Source of the DNA: Pseudomonas sp. A-1
GTDB lineage: Bacteria > Pseudomonadota > Gammaproteobacteria > Pseudomonadales > Pseudomonadaceae
Direction: 5' to 3'
DNA: 37,543 nt
Assembly (NCBI RefSeq): GCF_004801855.1
Contig: NZ_SSTC01000045.1
Coordinates: 1-37,543, forward strand
Shown: positions 1 through 7,808 of the stretch, piece by piece
Position numbering within the stretch: position 1 is the first letter of the stretch
How the letters are laid out: each line of letters starts with the position of its first letter
The notes under the pieces: generated by a model
The model's input: the letters and a program-made list of their open reading frames with translations, nothing else
Databases searched by the model: none
What the model was told of the DNA's origin: nothing
Made by a program: the position numbers and the translations under genes

Positions 1-1067
1 CGCGCCTCGCGGTTGCTGGTGGCCGGCGCCTCGATGCCGCGCTGGCTGAGGGTCTGGCGGGCGCGCTCGCGTTCGGCGCCCCGCGCCGGTTCGCGGCCGC
101 GCAGCGCGTCGCGCTGCTCGGCACCGGGCAGACGCTGGCTGTAGCGCTCGCGGCTGGCGTTGTCGCGGTAGGGCACGCCGTCGCGGTTGACCGCGTTGTG
201 CTGCCACTTGTTCTGCCTGGCGTTGATCTGGTTGTTGCGGTTGATGTTGTTGTAGCGGTTGACGTCGATGTCGATGTCGCCGTGGCCCCAGTCGCAGTCG
301 CCCCAGATCGAGTCGATGATCGCCACTCCGGCGGCGAAGCCCAGGCCGGCGACCAGCGCCGAGCCGAAGTAGTAGCCGGGCGGCGGCGGGTAGTACACCG
401 GCGGATAGGCCGGATAGGGCCAGCTGCCGTAGACCACGCTCGGGTTGTAGCTGGGCACGTAGATCACCTGCGGGTCGGCCGGCTCGATGATGATGGTCTG
501 CCCGGCCGGCGGCGCCTGCACCGCGGTGGTGGGGCCGCCCTCTGCCGCACTCTGCACGGTGACCTTCTGCTGCTCGTTGGACTCGAGGTTGCCGGCGGCC
601 TGCGCCTGGCGGCGCAGGCGCTGCACCGAGTCCATCACCTCGCCGGGCTGGGCGAGGAAGGCATCGCCGACCCGCTGCACCCAGGCCGGGTCCTGGCCGA
701 GGGTGACCAGCACCGCCGGGAAGGCCACCAGCGACTGCACGCTGGGGTCCCAGGGCTTGTCCGCCACCTGGCGCACGGCGTCGTCGCCGCTGGCCTTGGG
801 ATTCGCCTCCGACCAGGCTACGGCATCGGCGACGTCGCCCGGATAGGTGCTGGCCATCAGCACCTGGGCCAGCAGGGCGTCCGGATACAGCGCCAGCGGC
901 GCCATCATCTGGTCGAGCTCCTCCTGGCGGAACACCGTAGCAGCCGGCGCGGCGGCGGGCGCTGTGCTGGCAGCCTCCGTGGCCGCCTGGGCTGCGCCCG
1001 GCTGCGGCCAGCCGGCCACGGCCAGCCAGGCGAGCAGGATGGCGCTGAAACGACGATCGATACGCAT
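1..1067 (-). CDS. DUF3300 family secreted protein, 3' end outside window
   Basis: The reading frame runs from an ATG at 1067 leftward and is still open at the window edge, so only the first 355 codons are seen. A GAGGAGAGG ribosome binding site lies just upstream. Residues 1-27 form a signal peptide (basic start, hydrophobic core, AQA-like cleavage site), so the protein should be exported. The segment around 45-120 (EELDQMMAPLALYPDALLAQ, then a proline- and tyrosine-rich stretch after IIIEPADPQVIYVPSYNP) is diagnostic of DUF3300 proteins. A Gly/Ala hydrophobic segment and an Asp/Asn-rich stretch with many RNNQ-type residues follow. The function of DUF3300 is not known; a periplasmic or cell-surface location is inferred. 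It is a chromosomal gene transcribed away from the restriction-like gene. Confidence 0.88.
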   Translation of the reverse strand, partial: MRIDRRFSAILLAWLAVAGWPQPGAAQAATEAASTAPAAAPAATVFRQEELDQMMAPLALYPDALLAQVLMASTYPGDVADAVAWSEANPKASGDDAVRQVADKPWDPSVQSLVAFPAVLVTLGQDPAWVQRVGDAFLAQPGEVMDSVQRLRRQAQAAGNLESNEQQKVTVQSAAEGGPTTAVQAPPAGQTIIIEPADPQVIYVPSYNPSVVYGSWPYPAYPPVYYPPPPGYYFGSALVAGLGFAAGVAIIDSIWGDCDWGHGDIDIDVNRYNNINRNNQINARQNKWQHNAVNRDGVPYRDNASRERYSQRLPGAEQRDALRGREPARGAERERARQTLSQRGIEAPATSNREA

Positions 1068-1394
1068 GGCGCCTCTCCTCGAGCAGGCCGGCGGCCCAGC
1101 AAGCATAGGCCGCGCCCCCGCTGCGTGCCCGCTCGCCCGACCGGGGGCCGGACGCGCCGGAAAGCGCCGCACGCCGCGCGACTGGCCGCTGTTTCGGCGC
1201 CGCTACCTCAATCCCCAGGACCACACCGTCTTTACCCCTGCGAGAGGGCTGGCATAAGGTAGCGCTCCTCATGGCAGACCGTGGTACCTCAGGGATGGTC
1301 CCTTCGCCTCAGCTTCCCGATGCTCGACGTCGGCACCGCTGCGCACTCCTGATCTGCCCCCTTTCGGCCAGCCGGCCGCAATCGGAGTTCTTCA
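1068..1394. other. Intergenic region between divergent genes
   Basis: This 327-base gap separates the leftward DUF3300 gene from the rightward restriction-like gene, so it should hold both promoters. I see no convincing -35/-10 pair, RNA gene or repeat. The only assignable signals are the ribosome binding sites at either edge (GAGGAGAGG for DUF3300, and GGAG at 1384-1387 for the gene starting at 1395). Confidence 0.4.
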
Positions 1395-4300
1395 GTGAGT
1401 AGCACCGACGCCTACTACGCCCGCAACGCCCAGCAGTTCATCGCCGACACCCAGGACGTGGACATGCAGGCGCTCCATGCGCCCTTCCTCGCCGAACTGC
1501 CGGCCAGCGCCCACATCCTCGACGCCGGCTGCGGCGCAGGGCGCGATGCCCTAGCCTTCCAGCGACTCGGCCATCAGGTCAGCGCCTTCGACGCCAGCGC
1601 GCCGCTGGCCGAGCACGCCAGCCGACTGCTCGGCCAGACCGTGCCGGTCAGGCGCTTCGCCGAGGTCGACGAAGTCGAGCGCTACGACGGCATCTGGGCC
1701 TGCGCCAGCCTGCTGCATGTGCCGGCAAGCCAGTTGCCGGACGCCTTCGCCCGCCTGTGGCGCGCGCTCAAGCCCGGCGGGGTGCTGTACTGCAGCTTCA
1801 AGCTGGGCAGCGGCGAGCGCCTGCACCACGAACGCCACTTCACCGATGCCGACGAAGCGCGCCTCGCCGCCTGGACCCAGCAGCTGCCCGGCCTGACCCG
1901 CACGCACTGCTGGACCAGCACGGACCAGCGCCCCGGCCGCAGTGAGCAGTGGCTGAACGCCCTGCTGCACAAGGCGCCCAGCAAGCTGGTGACCGGCGGC
2001 GACGAGTACCCGTTCCTGCCGCACCTGTGCGCCGCCATCCATCAGGCACACCGCGTCGACATGGCGGTCGCCTTCATCAAGACCACCGGCCTGCGCCTGC
2101 TGTTGCCCGACCTGCTGGAATCCCTGCAACGCAGCGAATCCCAGCTGCCGCCGGCGCAGGTGCGCATCCTGACCAGCGACTATCTGGACGTCACCGATCC
2201 GGAGGCCCTGCGCCTGCTGATGCTGCTGGCCGAACAAGGCGCCCAAGTGCGCGTCTACCAGAGCAGCGGCAGCAGCTTCCACCTCAAGGCCTATCTGTTC
2301 AGCGGGCAGGATTGGGGACGCGCCTTTATCGGCTCCAGCAATATCAGTCGACTGGCACTGCAGCAGGGCCTGGAGTGGAACTACCGGATCGACTACCCCG
2401 GCGATGACGGTTATCTGGAAGCCCGCCGGCGTTTCGACGAGCTGTTCGCCCACCCGCGCAGCACGCTACTCAGCGACGCCTGGATCGACGCCTACGAGCA
2501 GCGCCGCATCCAACCGACGCAATCCTTCGAACCGGGCAGCACCGAGAGCGAACCGCCACCGACGCCCAGCAAGGTGCAGCGCGAGGCGCTGCAGGCGCTC
2601 AGCGCCACCCGCGCCGAAGGCTACCTGCGCGGGCTGGTGGTGCTGGCCACCGGCCTCGGCAAGACCTGGCTGGCCGCCTTCGACGTCAAGCAGATGGGCG
2701 CACGGCGGGTGCTGTTCGTCGCCCACCGCGAGGAAATCCTCAACCAGGCGGCGGCGACCTTCGCGCGCATCCAACCCACAGCGAGCATCGGCTTCTACCG
2801 CGGCCAGCAACGCGACAACCAGGTCGACATCCTCTGCGCCTCGGTGCAGACCCTCGGCAAGGCCGAGCACCTGCAGCGCTTCAAGGCGCAGCACTTCGAT
2901 TACCTGGTGGTCGATGAATTCCACCACGCCTCGGCGCCGACCTATCGCCGCCTGCTGCAGCATTTCGCCCCGGCCTTCCTGCTCGGCCTGACCGCCACCC
3001 CGGACCGTACCGACAACGCCGACATCCTCGCCCTGTGCGACGACAATCTGGTCTATGCAAGCGACCTGTTCTGCGGCGTCACGGAAAAGCTGCTGGTGCC
3101 CTTCCACTACTACGGCGTCTTCGACAGCGACGTGGATTACCAGGCCATTCCCTGGCGCAATGGCCGCTTCGATCCCGAGCTGCTGGGCAACAAGCTGGCC
3201 ACCCTCGGCCGCGCCCGCCATGCGCTGAGCACCTGGCGCCTGCATGCCCAGCAGCGCACCCTGGCCTTCTGCGTCTCCACCCGCCACGCCGACTTCATGG
3301 CCGACTACTTCCGCAAGCAGGGCGTGCGGGCGGCGGCGGTGTACGCCGACTCCCAGCTGTCGCGCGGCGAGGCGCTGGAGCAACTGAGCGCCGGCCAGCT
3401 GCAGGTGCTGTTCTCCGTCGACCTGTTCAACGAGGGCGTCGACCTGCCGAGCATCGACACGGTGATGATGCTGCGCCCCACCGAGTCGAAGATTCTCTTC
3501 CTGCAGCAGCTCGGCCGCGGCCTGCGCAAGGCGGACGGCAAGGACAAGCTGGTGGTGCTCGACTTCGTCGCCAACCACCAGAGCTTCCTGCACAAGCCGA
3601 TGGCGCTGATGAACCGCAGCATGAACCACCGCCAACTGGCCGAGTTCGGTCGAAAGGCGGAACGGGGCCAACTGGAGCTGCCGGAAGGCTGCTTCGTCAA
3701 TTACGACCTGCAGTTCATCGACTTCCTCAAGTCGCTGGACAGCGCCAGCGTGCAAAGCGACTACCGCAGCCTGCGCGAAGTGCTCGGCCGCCGCCCCAGC
3801 CTGACCGAGTTCTACCGTTCGGGCGCCAGCCTGCCGGACATGCGCCGCCAGCATGGCCATTGGTTCGCCCTGATCGCCAGCGAGGAAGCCGAACTGCCAC
3901 AGATCGAGCGTCAGCTCATCACCAAACACGGCGACTTCCTGCGCGAGCTGGAAACCACCGCGATGACCAAGAGCTACAAGATGGTCCTGCTCGAAGCCTT
4001 TCAGGAACTGGACGGCTGGCGCGAAGCTGTCGAACTCGCACAACTGACCGAGCGCTCCTGGCAAGTGCTGCAACGCCGCCGCCCGTTGCTCGGCGATCTG
4101 CCCGAGGAATATCAAGGCGCGAAGCAGATGCCTGGAGACTGGCTGAGATACTGGAAAAAGAACCCCATCGACGCCTGGACCGGCGGCCGCTATTTCAGCG
4201 TCGAGGAAGGCCTGTTTATCGGCAATCTCGTCGTCGCTGAAACGGCCATCGCACCGCTGACAGATATGGTGCAGGAACTGGTGGACTACCGCCTGACCAC

Positions 4301-5216
4301 CTACGCCGCACGCACGGCCCCAATCCCGGACAACGTGCATCAGCTACCGAGCCACCCACAGCAGGTGGAACTGGCCTATTTCCCCAGCCTGAAAATCGCC
4401 TGCGGCCACTTCCGCACCAGCCGCGCCGACTACGAGGAATACCGCGCGCTCGGCCAGCAATACGGCAACCTCGACCCGTCCCGCCACTTCCTCGCCCGCG
4501 CTTCCGGCAACTCGATGAACGGTGGAAAGAGCCCAATCCGAGACGGCGATTACCTGCTGTTGGAAGTGATCGGCAGCGACAACGCCGGCAAGATCACCGG
4601 TGAAACCGTGGCCATCGAGCGCCAGGACGAATCCGGCGACAACCAATACCTGCTGCGCAAAGTCCTCAAGGACGCCAACGGCCAATACCGCCTGCGCGCC
4701 AACAACCCCGACTATGCCGACATTCTGGTCAGCGACGAACTACGGGAACAGCTGCGCACCTTCGCCCGCCTGAAAGCGGTCATCGACCCGCTGCAAATGC
4801 AGGTCGGCCAACGCTTCATGCGCGAGGAAATCCCGCCGCTGTTCGGCGTCGAGTTCAATGCTGGCAACTGGAACAGCGGGCATGTGGTGATCGGCGAGCG
4901 CAATGCCCATGTTTTGCTGGTCACCCTGAACAAGCAGGGCAAGGCCGAAGACCTGCGCTATCGAGATCACTGGATCGACGAGCAGCATTTCCACTGGCAG
5001 ACGCAGAACCAGACGGCGCCCGACAACAAGCGCGGCAAGGAAATCATCCACCACGCGGCACTGGGCATCGACCTGCACCTGTTTGTGCGGGACAACAAAC
5101 TGGAAAACGGCAAGGCGGCGCCGTTCCGTTACTACGGCAAGGTGAACTACCAGAGCCATAGCGGCAGCAAGCCGATGAGCGTGGTGTTTGAGCTGGACGC
5201 GCTGACCGTCGCGTGA
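1395..5216 (+). CDS. SauUSI-like type IV restriction protein fused to a methyltransferase (MTase-PLD-SF2 helicase-S24-DUF3427)
   Basis: The 1273-residue protein starts at GTG with GGAG seven bases upstream. Residues 1-195 are a class I SAM methyltransferase (motif I LDAGCGAGRD at 42-51, FDAS at 65-68). No DNA-MTase catalytic motif (NPPY/DPPY) is visible, so its substrate is unknown. Residues 200-370 are a PLD-type nuclease with one HxK (H296, K298) followed by GSSN (313-316). Residues 390-760 are an SF2 helicase: ATGLGKT at 418-424, DEFH at 508-511, TATP at 533-536, and QLGRGLRK of motif VI near 705-712. Near 1030-1115 is a LexA/S24-like segment (SGNSM, DGDYLLLE, then LLRKVLK). The last 140 residues are DUF3427 (RGKEIIHHAALGIDLHLFVR). 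PLD-helicase-DUF3427 is the layout of SauUSI, which cuts 5-methylcytosine DNA. The N-terminal methyltransferase and the S24-like segment are additions. Defence against modified phage DNA is inferred. Confidence 0.85.
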   Translation: MSSTDAYYARNAQQFIADTQDVDMQALHAPFLAELPASAHILDAGCGAGRDALAFQRLGHQVSAFDASAPLAEHASRLLGQTVPVRRFAEVDEVERYDGIWACASLLHVPASQLPDAFARLWRALKPGGVLYCSFKLGSGERLHHERHFTDADEARLAAWTQQLPGLTRTHCWTSTDQRPGRSEQWLNALLHKAPSKLVTGGDEYPFLPHLCAAIHQAHRVDMAVAFIKTTGLRLLLPDLLESLQRSESQLPPAQVRILTSDYLDVTDPEALRLLMLLAEQGAQVRVYQSSGSSFHLKAYLFSGQDWGRAFIGSSNISRLALQQGLEWNYRIDYPGDDGYLEARRRFDELFAHPRSTLLSDAWIDAYEQRRIQPTQSFEPGSTESEPPPTPSKVQREALQALSATRAEGYLRGLVVLATGLGKTWLAAFDVKQMGARRVLFVAHREEILNQAAATFARIQPTASIGFYRGQQRDNQVDILCASVQTLGKAEHLQRFKAQHFDYLVVDEFHHASAPTYRRLLQHFAPAFLLGLTATPDRTDNADILALCDDNLVYASDLFCGVTEKLLVPFHYYGVFDSDVDYQAIPWRNGRFDPELLGNKLATLGRARHALSTWRLHAQQRTLAFCVSTRHADFMADYFRKQGVRAAAVYADSQLSRGEALEQLSAGQLQVLFSVDLFNEGVDLPSIDTVMMLRPTESKILFLQQLGRGLRKADGKDKLVVLDFVANHQSFLHKPMALMNRSMNHRQLAEFGRKAERGQLELPEGCFVNYDLQFIDFLKSLDSASVQSDYRSLREVLGRRPSLTEFYRSGASLPDMRRQHGHWFALIASEEAELPQIERQLITKHGDFLRELETTAMTKSYKMVLLEAFQELDGWREAVELAQLTERSWQVLQRRRPLLGDLPEEYQGAKQMPGDWLRYWKKNPIDAWTGGRYFSVEEGLFIGNLVVAETAIAPLTDMVQELVDYRLTTYAARTAPIPDNVHQLPSHPQQVELAYFPSLKIACGHFRTSRADYEEYRALGQQYGNLDPSRHFLARASGNSMNGGKSPIRDGDYLLLEVIGSDNAGKITGETVAIERQDESGDNQYLLRKVLKDANGQYRLRANNPDYADILVSDELREQLRTFARLKAVIDPLQMQVGQRFMREEIPPLFGVEFNAGNWNSGHVVIGERNAHVLLVTLNKQGKAEDLRYRDHWIDEQHFHWQTQNQTAPDNKRGKEIIHHAALGIDLHLFVRDNKLENGKAAPFRYYGKVNYQSHSGSKPMSVVFELDALTVA

Positions 5217-5318
5217 CCGTCGACGGGCGGGGTGCGCACTTCCGTTGTGCGGCAACCTGCTGCGCGCCCTGGCCGTCATCGCCCTGCCGCGCCGCTTTGT
5301 GGTACATGTCCTGCGGAC

Positions 5319-5343
5319 CCGGACGCTCCCGGAGCGTGTCCGG
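5319..5343. repeat. Inverted repeat between the restriction-like gene and the MFS gene
   Basis: CCGGAC-GCTCC pairs with GGAGC-GT-GTCCGG, giving an 11-bp stem with a two-base bulge and almost no loop. There is no T-run, so it is not a clear intrinsic terminator. It lies in the 174-base gap 5217-5390 and could be a weak terminator or a leader hairpin of the MFS transcript. Nothing else is recognisable in the gap. Confidence 0.35.
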
Positions 5344-5390
5344 CGCTGCCTGCCCGGCAGCCCCCAGAACAACAAGAAGAAGGACCTCCC

Positions 5391-6644
5391 ATGAGGCGCG
5401 TCATCCTCACGCCCGATCTCGTGGTGCTCGCCGCCGGCATGGTCGCCGCCATGCATGTCGGCAAACTGCCGCCCGCCCTGCCCGTGCTGCGCGAGGCTCT
5501 GGGCCTCAGCCTGATCCAGGCCGGTTTCCTGCTCTCGCTGGTCCAACTGGCCGGCATGAGCCTCGGCCTGCTGATCGGCCTGGCCGCCGACAACCTGGGC
5601 ATGCGCCGCAGCATCCTCTGCGGCCTGGCGCTGCTGGCGAGCGTCAGCGCCCTCGGCGGCTGGGCCCGCGAGGCGTCCGACCTGCTCTGGCTGCGCGCGC
5701 TGGAAGGCTGCGGCTTCCTGCTGGTCGCCCTGCCCGCCCCGGGTCTGATCCGCCGCCTGGTCGCCCCGGCGCAGCTCAACCTCAGGCTGGGCCTGTGGGG
5801 CTGCTACATGGGCAGCGGCACCGCCCTGGCCCTGCTGTGCGGGCCATGGGTGATGGCCTCGTCCGGCTGGCAAGGCTGGTGGTGGACGCTGGCGCTGCTG
5901 TCGCTCGGCATGCTGCTGTGGGTATGGCGGCGGGTGCCGGCCGACCCGCCCAAGGCCCCTGCCCATGCCGGCGCGGACGCGCTCGCCGAATGGCTGGGAC
6001 GCCTGCGCCTGACCCTCACCGCGCGCGGCCCCTGGCTGCTCGCCCTGCTCTTCGCCGCCTATGCCAGCCAGTGGCTGACGGTGATCGGCTTCCTGCCGTC
6101 CATCTATGCCCAGGCCGGCATCGGCACCGCCCTGGCCGGCGCGCTGACCGCCCTGGCCTCGGCGGCCAACGTGCTCGGCAACCTGGCAGCCGGGCTGCTG
6201 CTGCAGCGCGGCCTGTCCGCCCGCCTGCTGCTCGGCATCGGCTTCCTCTGCATGAGCCTGGGCACCTTCGGCGCCTTCACCCCGGCCAGCGCCGAACTGC
6301 CGCAGCTGCGCTATGCGGCGGTCCTGCTGTTCTCCGCGGTCGGCGGCCTGATCCCCGCCACCCTGTTCGCCCAGGCGGTGCGCCTGGCTCCCAGCGAGCG
6401 CAGCATCGCCACCACCGTCGGCTGGATGCAGCAATGGTCGGCGCTCGGCCAGTTCTGCGCACCTCCGCTGGCCGGCTGGCTGGCCGTCAGCGTCGGCGGC
6501 TGGCACTACACCTGGCTGCTCACCGGCAGCGCATCGCTGCTCGGCCTGTTGCTGGTGGCGCAGCTGCCTGCCGCGCGGCCAGCTCGCTGCTCACGCCCGC
6601 CAGCCTGCATTCCGGATCGGCGACCTTATGGCACGCGGGGGTGA
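5391..6644 (+). CDS. MFS transporter, cyanate permease-like
   Basis: This is a 417-residue inner-membrane protein. I chose the ATG at 5391 because AAGAAGGA sits just upstream and hydrophobic segments begin at once; the frame is open further upstream (to 5232) but that part is not membrane-like. About twelve hydrophobic segments are split by a hydrophilic loop (after VWRRVPADPPKAPA) in the usual 6+6 arrangement. The loop after helix 2 has LIGLAADNLGMRRSIL, a variant of the MFS motif A. The overall pattern resembles the CynX/NimT subgroup, but the substrate cannot be assigned. The last 20 or so residues (RPARCSRPPACIPDRRPYGTRG) are hydrophilic and overlap a decayed gene on the other strand, so the original stop may have been lost. 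Confidence 0.82.
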   Translation: MRRVILTPDLVVLAAGMVAAMHVGKLPPALPVLREALGLSLIQAGFLLSLVQLAGMSLGLLIGLAADNLGMRRSILCGLALLASVSALGGWAREASDLLWLRALEGCGFLLVALPAPGLIRRLVAPAQLNLRLGLWGCYMGSGTALALLCGPWVMASSGWQGWWWTLALLSLGMLLWVWRRVPADPPKAPAHAGADALAEWLGRLRLTLTARGPWLLALLFAAYASQWLTVIGFLPSIYAQAGIGTALAGALTALASAANVLGNLAAGLLLQRGLSARLLLGIGFLCMSLGTFGAFTPASAELPQLRYAAVLLFSAVGGLIPATLFAQAVRLAPSERSIATTVGWMQQWSALGQFCAPPLAGWLAVSVGGWHYTWLLTGSASLLGLLLVAQLPAARPARCSRPPACIPDRRPYGTRG

Positions 6645-6833
6645 GCCTCTCGCAGGCTTCTCCACCGCCCGCTGCAACAGGCCCAGCTGCTCGACCGCCT
6701 GCTTCGCCGTCAGGCCGGGATGCGCCTTGAGCAGGCGCAGCAGCGGTGTTTCTTCCGCCTTTCTTCCGCTCTGCACCGAACTTTCTACCGAACCCTGTAC
6801 CGGCGCTTCCGCCGCGATGGCGTCTGCCAGCGA
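6591..6833 (-). pseudogene. Remnant of a winged-helix C-terminal domain
   Basis: The leftward open frame has no good start: upstream of the GTG at 6776 it continues to a stop at 6834-6836. Its translation has a repeated S/V-rich linker (GSVESSVQSG) followed by ETPLLRLLKAHPGLTAKQAVEQLGL and a VEK motif. This linker plus winged helix is typical of the C-terminal end of Fic-like or AAA_4/RecG-like ATP-binding regulators. After the VEK motif the similarity breaks down into arginine/proline-rich sequence, which suggests a frameshift or deletion. It overlaps the 3' end of the MFS gene. I read it as a gene fragment left by recombination; the exact parent family is uncertain. Confidence 0.4.
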
Positions 6834-6869
6834 CTACCCGGCAGTACGTCAGACTGCCTAAAAGCTGAA

Positions 6870-6903
6870 TTCAAGTTGCCCAGAGGTAACATATAAGTTA
6901 CCT
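6870..6903 (+). promoter_or_regulatory. Promoter and palindromic operator of the toxin-antitoxin pair
   Basis: A -35-like TTCAAG (6870-6875) is 16 bases from a -10-like TATAAG (6892-6897). The -10 lies inside a perfect inverted repeat, AGGTAAC-ATATAA-GTTACCT (6884-6903), nine bases before the toxin ATG. This is the usual arrangement for autoregulation by an antitoxin or toxin-antitoxin complex. The factor is inferred; the sequence features are direct. Confidence 0.65.
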
Positions 6904-6911
6904 TTTGAGTC

Positions 6912-7242
6912 ATGACGATCACAGTCGAAGAATACCTCCGCTCCGATGACTCCAGCCCTTTCGAACGCTGGTTCTCATCCTTGGACGCCCAAGCCGCCGC
7001 CAAGGTGTCCACGGCCATCGTGCGCATGGAGATGGGCAACACCTCCAGCATCAAGTGGTTCGACGGACTCGGCGAATACCGGATTGACTGGGGGCCGGGA
7101 CCGGATCTACCTGGTTCAAGAGGGGAAACGCCTCATCATCCTGTTCGGCGGCGGAACCAAGGCCAGCCAGAAAGCCGATATCAAGCAAGCAAAGGAGCTG
7201 CTGGCCGAGTACAAAAGCCGCAAGAGCGCGGCCAAACGATAG
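6912..7242 (+). pseudogene. RelE/HigB-like toxin (Gp49 family), frameshifted
   Basis: The first reading frame encodes a RelE/HigB-type start (YLRSDDSSPFERWFSSLD ... IKWFDGLGEYRIDWGPG) and then degenerates. The normal continuation (RIYLVQEGKRLIILFGGGTK ... LLAEYKSRK) is present in another frame ending at 7242. The break is at about 7098-7101: family members have GLGEYRIDWGPGYRIY, and here the bases for the G-Y junction are two short. Family toxins of about 100 residues act as ribosome-dependent mRNA interferases. The C-terminal strand and helix are lost in frame, so the toxin should be inactive unless this is a sequencing error. The antitoxin follows 12 bases after the displaced stop. Confidence 0.8.
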
Positions 7243-7254
7243 AGGTAATCCACC

Positions 7255-7578
7255 ATGGCTCTCACCCGCAGCTTCAAACAAACTGTCGCAGAACGTGCGC
7301 AGCGTGATCCCGCATTCGCCCAAGCCCTGCTGGACGAGGCGGCCACTCTGTTCCTGAATGGTGAGCCGGAAGCCGCTCGCGTGATTCTGCGTGACCTGGT
7401 CAACGCTACCGTGGGATTTGAGGAGCTGTCCCGCGAAACTGCGAAACCCAGTAAAAGCCTGCACCGCATGCTCTCCGCCAGCGGCAATCCCAGCATGGAC
7501 AACCTGGCGGCCATATTTGCCGTCATCCGTGCCAAGCTCGGCGTCGATATCCAGGTCCACGCCGTGCGCGCAGCCTGA
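7255..7578 (+). CDS. Antitoxin of a RelE/HigB-type TA pair
   Basis: The 107-residue protein starts at ATG with GAGG eight bases upstream. The C-terminal half contains a helix-turn-helix of the HigA-like/addiction-module antidote type (LSRETAKPSKSLHRMLSASG ... NLAAIFAVIRAKLGVDI), and the whole sequence is typical of antitoxins that follow a Gp49-family toxin. It should neutralise the toxin and repress the operon through the palindrome at 6884-6903. It appears intact even though its partner is frameshifted, so it may act only as a DNA-binding autoregulator, or may counter related toxins. It lies outside the prophage, just before the tRNA-Thr terminator, and belongs to the host chromosome. Confidence 0.85.
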   Translation: MALTRSFKQTVAERAQRDPAFAQALLDEAATLFLNGEPEAARVILRDLVNATVGFEELSRETAKPSKSLHRMLSASGNPSMDNLAAIFAVIRAKLGVDIQVHAVRAA

Positions 7579-7600
7579 CAACGGGGCACAGATTCCCCAG

Positions 7601-7631
7601 AAACAAAAAAGGCCCGCATCGCTGCGAGCCT
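7601..7631 (-). terminator. Intrinsic terminator of the tRNA-Thr transcript
   Basis: On the minus strand a 9-bp stem with one mismatch (7610-7631, loop of four) is followed by a T-rich run (complement of AAACAAAAAA, 7601-7610). It sits 16 bases past the tRNA 3' end and faces the right way to end tRNA-Thr transcription. It is also convergent with the antitoxin gene. Confidence 0.7.
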
Positions 7632-7647
7632 AAGTCGTTGATTTATA

Positions 7648-7692
7648 TGGTGCCGGCACCAGGAATCGAACCCGGGACCTACTGATTACAAG
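7648..7692 (-). other. tRNA-Thr(TGT) 3' fragment, prophage attachment site
   Basis: Read on the minus strand, this 45-base segment is the 3' part of a tRNA-Thr: anticodon loop CTTGTAATC (anticodon TGT), variable loop, T arm with GGTTCGATTCC, acceptor strand TGCCGGC and encoded CCA. The 5' half (acceptor GCCGGCA, D arm) is absent; unrelated sequence begins at 7693. The tRNA's own terminator lies just beyond it. This is the displaced 3' end left when a phage integrates into a tRNA gene. The adjacent integrase gene supports that reading. The exact edge of the crossover core cannot be fixed without the other att site. Confidence 0.85.
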
Positions 7693-7808
7693 AACGCTGC
7701 TCACAGCAGCAAAACCGGGCGTTTGCGAGGTTTCTTGTTACGCAATAGGCGGGCTTTCGGCCGGATTCCATGCGGTTTCCGGCCGTTCTGTTACGTAGGG
7801 GATGGGGG
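7693..7808. promoter_or_regulatory. Phage attachment arm with candidate integrase-binding repeats
   Basis: The gap between the att core and the integrase stop holds a short hairpin GCTGCT-CAC-AGCAGC (7696-7710), two near-identical direct repeats TTCTTGTTACGCA (7732-7744) and TTCTGTTACGTA (7786-7797), and a perfect inverted repeat CGGCCGGA-N12-TCCGGCCG (7758-7785). The direct repeats are candidate arm-type integrase sites. The inverted repeat may end the integrase transcript, although no T-run follows. Roles are inferred from position. Confidence 0.4.

Noticed and set aside
198-1262. Long rightward open frames of 354, 119 and 136 codons opposite the DUF3300 gene
   Set aside because: They are Val/Asp- or Arg/Ser-rich shadows of high-GC coding DNA; the minus strand encodes a convincing DUF3300 protein with signal peptide and ribosome binding site.
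7648-7692. A complete tRNA-Thr gene
   Set aside because: Only the anticodon loop to CCA end is present; sequence past 7692 does not supply a D arm or the matching acceptor strand.
7732-7797. A CRISPR-like direct repeat near the att site
   Set aside because: Only two short repeats are present with no regular spacers; arm-type integrase sites are a better reading.
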